A stretch of DNA of 64,000 nucleotides from assembly GCA_965243715.1 (NCBI GenBank), contig CBDEVU010000009.1, positions 434,001 to 498,000 of the forward strand, read 5' to 3'. The position numbers and the translations under genes were made by a program. A model generated the notes under the pieces. That model was not told the origin of the DNA. It was given only the letters and a program-made list of their open reading frames with translations, and did no database searches. Source of the stretch: UBA11606 sp965243715. GTDB taxonomy: Bacteria; Actinomycetota; Acidimicrobiia; Acidimicrobiales; Aldehydirespiratoraceae. Positions within the stretch are counted from its first letter, which is position 1. Every line of letters begins with the position of its first letter. Shown in pieces: positions 34,647 to 42,880 of this stretch.

Positions 34647-35543
34647 GTGCCCGCCCCTACCGAAGTTCGTTCTCGATCGCGAGCAGTGGCCTTCGTCGCG
34701 CTAATGAAATTGCGTATTGTGGAGCTCTTGTTGGTCACCACCGTGCCCACCATGATCGTGGCCGAGAGGGGCATACCCTCGCTTTGGCTCATCGTGAACA
34801 CGCTGGTCGGGGGCACGCTCGCGGCGGGCGGGGCGCACGCCTTCAACATGTACATCGATCGTGACATCGATGCCCTGATGGAGCGCACGAAGGGCCGCCC
34901 TCTCGTAACTGGCGAGATTTCCCCCCGTGAAGCAATCGTCTTTGCCTTCGTGGTCGAGATCATTGCTTTTGGCTGGTTGTGGGGGCTCGTCAACCCGCTC
35001 AGCGCGGTGCTGGCTGTATCGGCCACCTTGTTCTACGTCTTCGTTTACAGCCTGTGGCTGAAGCGAAACACCACCAAGAACATTGTCATCGGCGGGGCGG
35101 CGGGCGCGGTTCCGGTCCTCGTTGGTTGGTCCGCAGTCACCAACGGACTCGACTGGCCGCCCATTATCCTTTTTGCCATCATCTTTTACTGGACCCCGCC
35201 GCATTTTTGGGCACTCGCGATCCGCTACAAAGACGACTACCAGGCCGCCGCAGTGCCGATGCTTCCCGCCGTTGCCAGTTTGCGTACGACGGCGAAACGC
35301 ATCGTGTATTACACGCTGGTGCTGTGGGCGATCACGCTGCTGTTCGCCCCAGTGGCCGACATGGGCGTCATCTATGTTGCCTCGGCGGTGGTGCTCGGAG
35401 CGGTGTTTTTGGGCCTTGCGGTGCAGGTGTACCGGAACCCCGAACCAGACCGGGCTATGCGGCTCTTTGGCTGGTCGATCAGCTACGTTGCCTTGCTCTT
35501 TGTAGCGATGGCGGTCGACGTGGTGGTCCGGCACGGGGTTTAG
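34647..35543 (+). CDS. ctaB: protoheme IX farnesyltransferase (heme O synthase)
   Basis: 298-residue UbiA-type prenyltransferase with about 8-9 helices. First Asp-rich motif NMYIDRDIDALMERTKGRPL, second region around YKDDYQAAAVPMLP, plus YFVY-like FYVFVYSLWLKRNTTKNIVI and WTPPHFWALA, which are signatures of COX10/CtaB. Adds a farnesyl group to protoheme. GTG start; divergent from ctaA with 36 bases between, so the two share a control region. Confidence 0.95.
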   Translation: MPAPTEVRSRSRAVAFVALMKLRIVELLLVTTVPTMIVAERGIPSLWLIVNTLVGGTLAAGGAHAFNMYIDRDIDALMERTKGRPLVTGEISPREAIVFAFVVEIIAFGWLWGLVNPLSAVLAVSATLFYVFVYSLWLKRNTTKNIVIGGAAGAVPVLVGWSAVTNGLDWPPIILFAIIFYWTPPHFWALAIRYKDDYQAAAVPMLPAVASLRTTAKRIVYYTLVLWAITLLFAPVADMGVIYVASAVVLGAVFLGLAVQVYRNPEPDRAMRLFGWSISYVALLFVAMAVDVVVRHGV

Positions 35544-35720
35544 CCGAACTCGATTCGCGGAAACTTAGAGTGCAATTCCTTGCGCCCGGTTTCCGTTACC
35601 GGGTCGTTCGGCCTGTAGGCTCTAGTTCGGTATGCATCAGTGCTGCCTGAATGCCAGAGAACAATTTTCATCAGTGGCCGCGACACTTGTCTTGACCACG
35701 GCCGGAGGACACCTTTACCA

Positions 35721-37349
35721 ATGACGATGACCGAGTCCCCGCCGTCGGAGGCGGCTGAGTTGACTGCCGAACTGCCCGTAGGCGGTGGCCTGTACGATTG
35801 GCTTTCCACCAACGATCACCGGACCATTGGCAGACTCTGGCTGCGCATCGGCTTGCTGTGGCTAGTCGCGGCATCGGTGGTTGGGGTGATCTTGGGCCTT
35901 GAGCGCCGCGATGCCTCCTCGATTGATCTCCTCGGCGGTACCAACAGTTTCTTCCAGTTGTGGACGTTGTACCGGCTTGGTTTGGTGTTGTTAGTAGTGG
36001 CGCCGCTGTTCGTTGGTCTGGCTACCGTCGTGGTGCCGATGCAGGTTGGTTCGTCCAACATTGCCTTCCCGCGGCTGGCGCTGGCCTCTGCTTGGGGCTT
36101 CATTATTGGTTCTGGTATTACCGTGATCTCGGTTCTGGCCGGTGGCGGCTGGGGGGCTCTCGACGGGGTGACGGGAGACGAAGCACAGGCCGTGGCCCTC
36201 ACCCTCGTCGGTACCGGCCTAGTCATCGTGGCGCTCCTTGGTGCCGCCGTATGCGTGGCAACGACGGTGGTGTCGTTGCGTACCTCGGGCATGAACCTGA
36301 TGCGGGTCCCGCTCTTTGCCTGGTCGATGTTGGTCACGGCTTCGGTCTGGCTCCTCACGTTGCCGGTCGCGCTAGCCAACATCGTCATCATCTATGTCGA
36401 CCTTCGGGGCGGTCCGCTCATCCTCGGCAACCCAGAAGGCTCTGTCGACATCTACGCTCAACTCTCGTGGGTGGTTGAACAGCCGCAGGTGTACGCAATT
36501 GCTATTCCCCTGCTCGGCGTGATCGGCTCCATCATCTCGGTGGTGGCCGGTTCCCGCCAGGTAAGCCATTCGGCGATGGTTGTCCTTATTGGTCTGTTTG
36601 GCCTGCTTTCGATCGGTGGTTGGTCGCAACCGCACTTCTTTGACAACACAGACGGCTTAGTCTTCGTTGCCTTTGGCCTAGTCGTAATCGTGGTCGTTCT
36701 CGCCTTTCTGGGCGGTTCCGCGGCCACGCTGATGAGCGGTAATACGCCGCTCGGACTGCCTCCTGTTCATCTCTTAGGCGCGCTGGGGTCGGGCCTGCTT
36801 CTGGCGGCAGCCGCCGCGGCGGGTGCCGTGCGGGTCATCGAACCGTTGGACCTAGCTGGCACTACGGTTTACACCGCTGTGCTCAACCTCACCGTCGCCG
36901 CGTCTATCACCGGTGTCGTCGCCGGTATGTGGTTTTGGGCCCCGAAAATTAGCGGGAGCCTGCTGCCCGCCGGTATTGGCCGCCTCGTGGTGGGGGCATT
37001 GGTCGCTGGTGGCCTGCTTCTCGGCGTCGGTGACCTGATAGCTGGCTTTGCCGATGCTCCGGTTCTTATGATCTCTGAATCAGGCGACCGACTTGTCGAG
37101 GCCATGGGTGTCGTCTCGTTGATTGGCGCCTTGATAGTGGCCTTAGGGGTGTTCGGCGTAGTGGTGGGCGTGGTCCAGGCTGGGCGTGCTGGAGTCGCGG
37201 CGGGCGATGATCCCTGGGACGGCCACACCCTTGAGTGGGCCACTTCCTCGCCGCCCGTGGCGGGAAACTTTGCCGAGATCCCCGCCAAGGTGATCTCGGA
37301 AGCCCCGTTACTAGATTTGGTTAGCATCGACGAGGGAGGCGATTCCTGA
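35721..37349 (+). CDS. cytochrome oxidase subunit I-like protein lacking all heme/copper ligands
   Basis: 542 residues, about 12-13 helices, clearly homologous to the CtaD encoded at 39960. Shared blocks: DWLSTNDH, PMQVGSSNIAFPRL, MNLMRVPLFAWSMLVT, and DDPWDGHTLEWATSSPP. Every metal-ligand position is changed: TMHG to TLYR (Tyr84), HPEVY to QPQVY (Gln254, Tyr258 kept), AHHMF to SQPHF (Gln303, Pro304), and HFH to LNL (Leu388, Leu390). It therefore cannot hold heme a, heme a3 or CuB as CtaD does. GGAGG 12 bases before ATG 35721. First gene of an accessory set fused to the oxidase operon. Role unknown; structural or regulatory is inferred. Confidence 0.85.
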   Translation: MTMTESPPSEAAELTAELPVGGGLYDWLSTNDHRTIGRLWLRIGLLWLVAASVVGVILGLERRDASSIDLLGGTNSFFQLWTLYRLGLVLLVVAPLFVGLATVVVPMQVGSSNIAFPRLALASAWGFIIGSGITVISVLAGGGWGALDGVTGDEAQAVALTLVGTGLVIVALLGAAVCVATTVVSLRTSGMNLMRVPLFAWSMLVTASVWLLTLPVALANIVIIYVDLRGGPLILGNPEGSVDIYAQLSWVVEQPQVYAIAIPLLGVIGSIISVVAGSRQVSHSAMVVLIGLFGLLSIGGWSQPHFFDNTDGLVFVAFGLVVIVVVLAFLGGSAATLMSGNTPLGLPPVHLLGALGSGLLLAAAAAAGAVRVIEPLDLAGTTVYTAVLNLTVAASITGVVAGMWFWAPKISGSLLPAGIGRLVVGALVAGGLLLGVGDLIAGFADAPVLMISESGDRLVEAMGVVSLIGALIVALGVFGVVVGVVQAGRAGVAAGDDPWDGHTLEWATSSPPVAGNFAEIPAKVISEAPLLDLVSIDEGGDS

Positions 37350-37939
37350 TGGCTAGCGTAACCACCGGACTTCCGGTCACCTGGGTGCGTCGCCCTCGCA
37401 CGGTGTTGGTGGGCACGATGTTCGCGTCGGGGGCCGCCCTCATGGTCTACTTCGGCCTTCTCGCCGTCTACGTCTCGCAGCGGGCGCAAGTTCGCTTGGC
37501 TGGTGACGAATGGTTCCCGGAAGGGGTAGTGGAACTCGGTCCGTCGGGGTGGATCTTCTGGACACTCATTTTGTCGGTGTTCACCGTGCAGTGGGCCGTT
37601 CAGGCTATCCAAAACAACGATCGCCCGAACGCCTTCGTTGCTCTGGGCCTCACCGGCTTGTTCGGAGCGGCGATCTTCAACCAGATGTGGTTCATCATCA
37701 ACGACACTGGTTTTTCGCTGGCCTCGAACCAAGCCCAGTTTCTGTTCTTCGTCCTCAACGGTGCCTTCATCGTATTCTTGATCGGAGCCGTCATCTTCTT
37801 GGCAATCACTACGCTTCGCGCTCTTTTGGGCCAGTACGGCCCGTCGCAGAGCGACGGTGTGGCAGCCGCAGCAATGTTCTGGAACACCGTGGCCTTCATG
37901 TACTGGGCCACCTGGATCGCGATCTACGTCACGAAGTAG
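37349..37939 (+). CDS. cytochrome oxidase subunit III-like protein
   Basis: 196 residues, about five transmembrane helices. It lines up with CtaE of the same locus: GLFGAAIFNQMWFIINDTGF against the subunit III block around GAIFIGGQVYEF, and MFWNTVAFMYWATWIAIYV against LYWHFVDIVWIFIFSVIYL. Conserved subunit III residues (Glu of the VYEF motif, the His pair of GFHGVHV, His of YWHFVD) are missing. Start overlaps the upstream stop by one base (TGATG). Together with the ligand-less subunit I it looks like a paralogous, non-canonical pair. Confidence 0.7.
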   Translation: MASVTTGLPVTWVRRPRTVLVGTMFASGAALMVYFGLLAVYVSQRAQVRLAGDEWFPEGVVELGPSGWIFWTLILSVFTVQWAVQAIQNNDRPNAFVALGLTGLFGAAIFNQMWFIINDTGFSLASNQAQFLFFVLNGAFIVFLIGAVIFLAITTLRALLGQYGPSQSDGVAAAAMFWNTVAFMYWATWIAIYVTK

Positions 37940-37946
37940 GCATCTG

Positions 37947-38735
37947 ATGTTCACAACAGGGTTCAAATACTTCTTCGGCCTTTCCGTGGTCTTGGTGACC
38001 GCCGCGGTCGTCTACGGCTACGACACCGGTGGCGCGCATGTTGGTCCGGTGTCGTGGGGCTGGAAGGGCGGCGTGGGCGATCACTTCGGGTACGTCATAC
38101 TTATGGGTTTGGGCTTCACGGTGGGAGCGATCGGTTTGGTTGTGGTTGCCTACCGAGACGCCGATCCAGCCGCTCAGGCCCATTACGCTGACGTCGACTA
38201 CATCGCCCCCACCACCCCAGTTACCGGCAGCGTCTGGCCGGTGGTTGGTGCCTTTGGCGTGGGCATTATGGCTGTCGGTCTCGTACTGCACTCGGCGGTC
38301 TTTGTCACCGGTCTTGTCGTTTGTTCACTGGTTGTCATCGAGTGGGCTATGGACGCGTGGGCCGACCGCGCCACCGGCGACGCCCAAGCCAACCAGGCGC
38401 TGCGCGATCGCATCATGGCACCGTTCGAAATTCCGATAGCGGGTACCCTTGGTGTGGGCGTCCTCGTGCTCGCTACTTCGCGTATCTTGTTGAACTCGTC
38501 GGTCAACGGAGCGGTCGTTTGGGCGGGCTGTCTGGCCACGGCCATCTTCGGTATTGGCATCCTTTATGCCACGGCCCCAAAATTCAACAAAAATATAATT
38601 TCGGCCCTAGTGCTGGCAGGCGGAATTGCTGTCATCGCGGGCGGTATTGTTGCTGCGGTTGACGGCGAACGAGAATTCCATCCCCATGAAGTCCACCCCG
38701 ATGACGGACAGGCAGAGGACCATAGCAGTGAGTGA
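37947..38735 (+). CDS. CtaF-like membrane protein with C-terminal extension
   Basis: 262 residues, about six helices. The first 140 resemble actinobacterial CtaF (cytochrome oxidase subunit IV): FKYFFGLSVVLVTAAVVYGY at the start, a linker with a conserved acidic segment, then VWPVVGAFGVGIMAVGLVLH and a final helix. Mycobacterial CtaF ends there (about 139 aa); this one continues with two or three more helices (PFEIPIAGTLGVGVLVLATS) and a His/Asp-rich tail (EFHPHEVHPDDG). Third gene of the accessory set; overlaps ctaC by 8 bases. Confidence 0.65.
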   Translation: MFTTGFKYFFGLSVVLVTAAVVYGYDTGGAHVGPVSWGWKGGVGDHFGYVILMGLGFTVGAIGLVVVAYRDADPAAQAHYADVDYIAPTTPVTGSVWPVVGAFGVGIMAVGLVLHSAVFVTGLVVCSLVVIEWAMDAWADRATGDAQANQALRDRIMAPFEIPIAGTLGVGVLVLATSRILLNSSVNGAVVWAGCLATAIFGIGILYATAPKFNKNIISALVLAGGIAVIAGGIVAAVDGEREFHPHEVHPDDGQAEDHSSE

Positions 38736-39957
38736 TCCAAAGATGGGTTCCCGCCCGCCACTGACCGGTTTGGTGGTCCTGTTGGGCCTTGGCGTCGCTG
38801 GTTGCGCGAGCGGCGCCGAACTCGACACCCTCAAGCCGCAATCCGATGTCGCTCGTGAGATCGACGGCCTTCTCGACCCGGTACTTGCGGTGGCGGGTGT
38901 CGTTTTGGTTTTGGTGTGTGGCGCGGTGGTCTGGCTCGGCGTCAAGAATCGGGTATCGGACTACGAAGACGACGAAGAGTTCCCAGCCCAGATCTCCCAC
39001 AACAACACCCTCGAGTGGGGTTGGACGGCAGGGCCCGCGCTCATCATGGCCGTGATTGCATTGTTCACGCTCATCACCCACTTCGCCGTCAACGGCACTG
39101 AAGCTAACGCGATGGCGATCAGCGTGGCAGGTGAAACCACCGACTGGGAACCCAAAGTAGTCGTGGTTGGTCAGCAGTGGTGGTGGGAATACCGGTATTA
39201 CCTGACCAAAGACGTCGACGCCGATTGGTTGGGCGACCCCAAAGAACTGCCACCGGCGGACATTGTGACCTCTGGTCAGATGGCGATACCGACAGGCCAA
39301 GAGATCGAGTTGCTCGTCACCTCTCGCGACGTCATCCACTCGTTTTGGATTCCGGCCCTTAACGGTAAGCGCGACGCTCGGCCGGGCTTTTTTGCGCCGT
39401 GGAAGCTCGAAGCCGACGATCCTGGGGTCTACTTCGGCCAGTGCACGGAGTTCTGTGGCCTATCGCATTCACGTATGCGGATGCAGGTTGTGGCTATGGA
39501 TGATGCCGATTTCCAAGCCTGGGTCGATGAACAAATGGGACCGACTGAGCCGCCCACCGACGAAGCCGCCGTGCGGGGCTTGGCCGCGTTTGTCGCCAAC
39601 TGTGCGTCATGTCACCTCGTGGACGGAGTCAACGACGACTCCTACACAGGGGCCACCACCCAGTCTGGTTCGGCCCCCAACCTCACCCACTTCGCTAGCC
39701 GTACCACCTTCGGCGGCGGCCTGTTTAATACTTATAACCCCGACGAATCGTTGAACCGTGACGACTTGGTGGCCTGGATTCGTGACCCGAACGCGGTCAA
39801 GGAAAATGCGGCCGATGGTTTGGCCGACGGAGCCAAACCACGAGGCATGCCGAGTCTGGGGCTTGACGAACGAACCATCCGTGACCTAGTCGCCTACCTC
39901 GAAACGCTCGGCTCGAAGCCAACCGCTGAGCAAATCGCGGCGACGGAGGTGGAGTGA
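38728..39957 (+). CDS. ctaC: cytochrome c oxidase subunit II with fused cytochrome c domain (caa3 type)
   Basis: 409 residues from GTG 38728, which has AGAGGA upstream and leaves a clean lipoprotein signal (LGLGVAGC lipobox). Two helices follow, then the cupredoxin domain with the CuA site: SRDVIHSFWIPAL (His) and GQCTEFCGLSHSRMRMQV (Cys, Cys, His, Met). A C-terminal cytochrome c domain has CASCH and the axial Met in PRGMPSLG. It accepts electrons at the outer membrane face and passes them to subunit I, with its own heme c instead of a soluble cytochrome. Confidence 0.95.
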   Translation: MSDPKMGSRPPLTGLVVLLGLGVAGCASGAELDTLKPQSDVAREIDGLLDPVLAVAGVVLVLVCGAVVWLGVKNRVSDYEDDEEFPAQISHNNTLEWGWTAGPALIMAVIALFTLITHFAVNGTEANAMAISVAGETTDWEPKVVVVGQQWWWEYRYYLTKDVDADWLGDPKELPPADIVTSGQMAIPTGQEIELLVTSRDVIHSFWIPALNGKRDARPGFFAPWKLEADDPGVYFGQCTEFCGLSHSRMRMQVVAMDDADFQAWVDEQMGPTEPPTDEAAVRGLAAFVANCASCHLVDGVNDDSYTGATTQSGSAPNLTHFASRTTFGGGLFNTYNPDESLNRDDLVAWIRDPNAVKENAADGLADGAKPRGMPSLGLDERTIRDLVAYLETLGSKPTAEQIAATEVE

Positions 39958-39959
39958 GC

Positions 39960-41891
39960 ATGGCAGTAATCGAAGAGCCCCTAGCCCTAGAAAGCGGCAC
40001 CGATCCCGTCGCCGCGCGACCCCTCGGGGTGATGACTCGACCGCAGGGTGGCAACGGTTGGCGCGACTGGTTGTCCACTGTCGATCACAAAAAGATCGGC
40101 ATCATGTACGGCGTTGCCGCGATGTTTTTCTTCATCGTGGGCGGCATCGAAGCCCTGCTGCTCCGTACCCAACTGGCCTTCCCCGAGCAGGGCTTCCTTA
40201 GTGCCGACGTCTACAACCAGATTTTCACCATGCACGGCGTCACCATGGTGTTCCTTTTCATCATGCCGATGGCGGCCGCCTTCGCGAATTATCTCATTCC
40301 GCTCCAGATTGGGGCCCGAGACGTCGCGTTTCCTCGTCTAAATGCCCTGTCATTTTGGGTATGGACGTCTGGCGCGATCTTCCTGAACAGTTCGTGGCTC
40401 TTGGGTGGCGGCGGAGCCGACTGTGGCTGGTTCTGTTACTCGCCCAACAGCGGCATAATCTTCTCCCCGACTCATGGCGTCGACTTCTACGCAGTGGGTC
40501 TGCTCATTGCCGGAATCGCCTCGCTCGTCTCGGCGATCAACCTCATAGTCACCTGCCTTAACATGCGTGCCCCGGGCATGAGCTTGTTTCGTATGCCGGT
40601 ACTGACTTGGATGCTCTTGGTTACCCAGTTCCTTTTGGCCTTCGCCCTTCCCGTTATCACTGTGGCGCTGTTCTTACTGCTGTTCGACCGCTTGTTCGAT
40701 TCGCAGTTCTTTGACCCCGATGCAGGAGCTGATCCACTGCTCTGGCAGCACTTGTTCTGGATATTTGGTCACCCCGAGGTGTACATCATCGTTCTGCCGA
40801 GTTTCGGTATCATCTCGGAGATCATCCCAACGTTTAGCCGTAAGCCCATTTTTGGCTACTCGTTTATGGTGTTCTCCGGAATAGCTATTGGTTTTATGGG
40901 CTGGGGAGTGTGGGCCCACCACATGTTTGTTTCGGGCATTGGTCCTATCTCGGTGGCGGCGTTCTCTTTGTCCACGATGTTCATCGCTGTCCCGACCGGG
41001 GTGAAGATTCTCAACTGGCTCGCCACAATGTGGGGAGGTAAGTTGAGATTCACCACCGCCATGTTGTTTGCGACTGGCACGGTGGCGATGTTCACCATCG
41101 GCGGCCTTTCCGGTGTCACCCACGCCTTAGCTCCCGCCGACACCCAACAGACCGACACCTACTACATCGTGGCTCACTTCCACTATGTGATCTTCGGTGG
41201 GGGGGTGCTGGGTCTCATGGGCGGCGCCTACTTCTGGTGGCCGAAGGTCTTTGGTTACATGCTCAACGAAGGGCGGGGCAAACTCCATTTCTGGAGCATG
41301 CTCATCGGCTTTAACCTCACCTTCGGGCCGATGCACGTCTTGGGACTGCAGGGTATGAGTCGCCGGATCGACACCTACTCCAGCGGCTTCGGCTTCGAGT
41401 TCTGGAACTTGGTCTCCACCATTGGCTCGTACGTCATTGCGCTGTCGGTGATGGTTTTCTTGTGGAACGTCTACAAATCCCGCAGAGAAGCGGCCGATTT
41501 ACCCCCGCCCGGCCCAGATCCGTGGGACGCACGCAGCCTCGAATGGTCGATTCCGTCACCCGCCCCCGAACACAACTTTGACACCATTCCGGTTGTTGAT
41601 GGTCTCGACGCTTGGTGGTACCAAAAGTACAACGTCGACGAAGACCACCAAGTGGTCCGGATTGCTACCATTGAAGAAGCTGCCCAAAAGGGCGACGCGG
41701 TTGGTGTCCACTTGCCCGCGCCGTCGTTTTGGCCACTAGTGCTGGCTCTCGGTCTGCCTCTCATCGGCTACGGGGTGATCTTCAACCTATGGCTCTGTGT
41801 CATTGGCGGTCTTCTCACCGGCGGGGCGATTTACGCCTGGGCCCTTGAGCCGGTCGACGATCCCGATGCCGGCCACGGAGATGCCTCATGA
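39960..41891 (+). CDS. ctaD: cytochrome c oxidase subunit I (catalytic)
   Basis: 643 residues, 12 helices plus extra C-terminal helices. Complete ligand set: His92 in TMHGVTMVFLF and His408 (heme a), His271 with Tyr275 in GHPEVYIIVLP, His320/His321 in AHHMF (CuB), and His406 in AHFHYV (heme a3). Lys349 (PTGVKILNW) is the K-channel lysine. Reduces O2 and pumps protons. ATG 39960 is preferred to GTG 39954 because GGAGGT ends nine bases before it. The 3' end overlaps the ctaE start region. Confidence 0.97.
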   Translation: MAVIEEPLALESGTDPVAARPLGVMTRPQGGNGWRDWLSTVDHKKIGIMYGVAAMFFFIVGGIEALLLRTQLAFPEQGFLSADVYNQIFTMHGVTMVFLFIMPMAAAFANYLIPLQIGARDVAFPRLNALSFWVWTSGAIFLNSSWLLGGGGADCGWFCYSPNSGIIFSPTHGVDFYAVGLLIAGIASLVSAINLIVTCLNMRAPGMSLFRMPVLTWMLLVTQFLLAFALPVITVALFLLLFDRLFDSQFFDPDAGADPLLWQHLFWIFGHPEVYIIVLPSFGIISEIIPTFSRKPIFGYSFMVFSGIAIGFMGWGVWAHHMFVSGIGPISVAAFSLSTMFIAVPTGVKILNWLATMWGGKLRFTTAMLFATGTVAMFTIGGLSGVTHALAPADTQQTDTYYIVAHFHYVIFGGGVLGLMGGAYFWWPKVFGYMLNEGRGKLHFWSMLIGFNLTFGPMHVLGLQGMSRRIDTYSSGFGFEFWNLVSTIGSYVIALSVMVFLWNVYKSRREAADLPPPGPDPWDARSLEWSIPSPAPEHNFDTIPVVDGLDAWWYQKYNVDEDHQVVRIATIEEAAQKGDAVGVHLPAPSFWPLVLALGLPLIGYGVIFNLWLCVIGGLLTGGAIYAWALEPVDDPDAGHGDAS

Positions 41892-41975
41892 ACACCGCAA
41901 CCGAGGCGACAGTCGAAGTCCACGATCCACGATCACGATCCTCACGCGACGAACACCGGCATCTCCAACAACAAG

Positions 41976-42512
41976 TTGGCCATGTGGCTCTTTTTGTCGT
42001 CGGAGTGCTTGCTGTTCGGCGGATTGATCTCGACCTACCTGCTCTACAAGACGCGGGGAAACGGCGACGTTCTGCCGACCGACATCTTCGACATTCCGTT
42101 CACCTCGGTCAGTTCGTTCGTGCTGTTGATGAGTTCGCTCACCATGGTGTTAGCCCTCTCCGCAGTAGGCCGAGGTGAACTCGATCGAGGGAAGGCGTGG
42201 CTGTTGGTCACGGCGTGCCTCGGTGCCATCTTTATCGGGGGCCAAGTTTACGAGTTCACCACCTTTTACCGTGAAGGTCTTGGCTACACCACGAACCCGG
42301 CTAGTTCCGCTTTCTACACGCTCACCGGCTTCCACGGCGTCCACGTCAGCTTGGGCATCGTGATGCTCATGTCGTTGTTCATCGCTACCGCCCAAGGCAA
42401 ACTAACCCAGAAGAACGCCGAAACGGTCGAAATCATCGGCCTGTACTGGCACTTCGTCGACATCGTGTGGATCTTCATCTTCTCGGTGATCTACCTCATT
42501 CCGGCCGACTAG
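41976..42512 (+). CDS. ctaE: cytochrome c oxidase subunit III; 5' end probably frameshifted
   Basis: 178 residues visible, five helices, with subunit III motifs GAIFIGGQVYEF, LTGFHGVHVSLG and LYWHFVDIVWIF. ATG 41976 lacks a ribosome-binding site and sits inside conserved KLAMWLFLSSECLLFGG. Upstream in the same frame THGISNNK-like residues (TNTGISNNKLAM) continue to 41889 without a start. ATG 41888 overlaps the ctaD stop (ATGA) but is one base out of frame. An extra C in CACGATCCACGATCACGATC (41921-41940) would explain this; without it the N-terminus would read MNTATEATVEV followed by a His-Asp repeat. Natural mutation or sequence error. Confidence 0.88.
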   Translation: MAMWLFLSSECLLFGGLISTYLLYKTRGNGDVLPTDIFDIPFTSVSSFVLLMSSLTMVLALSAVGRGELDRGKAWLLVTACLGAIFIGGQVYEFTTFYREGLGYTTNPASSAFYTLTGFHGVHVSLGIVMLMSLFIATAQGKLTQKNAETVEIIGLYWHFVDIVWIFIFSVIYLIPAD

Positions 42513-42520
42513 GAGGCACC

Positions 42521-42877
42521 ATGTCCGAAGCAGCTACCGAAGCCATGCTCGACGATGCTCACGTAGACGATGCTCACGTGGACGATGCTGATGCGAACCA
42601 TCACCCGTCGGATTGGGAGTACGTAAAGGTCGCCGCGGTTCTTGGACTGATCACCGCAGTCGAGGTCTTCACCTATTTCGAGTCGGTTCTGGACTGGGGC
42701 GCCTTCCTAATCCCGTCGCTCTTGGTGATGATGGTGGTGAAGTTCTGGCTCGTGGCGCGGATGTTCATGCATCTCAAAAACGACGGTCCGGTCGTGTCCC
42801 GATTCTTCGCTAGCGGCCTGTCCCTAGCGGTGACTGTCTACATTATTGCGCTATTGGCCTTCAATTTCTGGGCCTGA
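42521..42877 (+). CDS. cytochrome c oxidase subunit IV (COX4/CyoD-type)
   Basis: 118 residues. Acidic N-terminus with a DDAHV tandem repeat, then three helices: VKVAAVLGLITAVEVFTYFE, LIPSLLVMMVVKFWLVARMF and a final one (LSLAVTVYIIALLAFNFW). The KFWLVARMFMHLK block is typical of prokaryotic COX4. A strong AGGAGG lies 6-11 bases upstream of the ATG. Small accessory subunit of the caa3 oxidase. Confidence 0.88.
   Translation: MSEAATEAMLDDAHVDDAHVDDADANHHPSDWEYVKVAAVLGLITAVEVFTYFESVLDWGAFLIPSLLVMMVVKFWLVARMFMHLKNDGPVVSRFFASGLSLAVTVYIIALLAFNFWA
42551..42595 (+). repeat. 15-bp tandem repeat in the COX4 gene
   Basis: GACGATGCTCACGTA, GACGATGCTCACGTG and a diverged third unit GACGATGCTGATGCG, encoding DDAHV-DDAHV-DDADA in the disordered N-terminus. 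Confidence 0.85.
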
Positions 42878-42880
42878 TCC

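Noticed and set aside
36869..37966. Minus-strand open frame (365 codons) across the subunit I-like and III-like genes
   Set aside because: Low-complexity Arg/Pro/Thr composition typical of antisense frames; the plus-strand genes have strong membrane-protein patterns.
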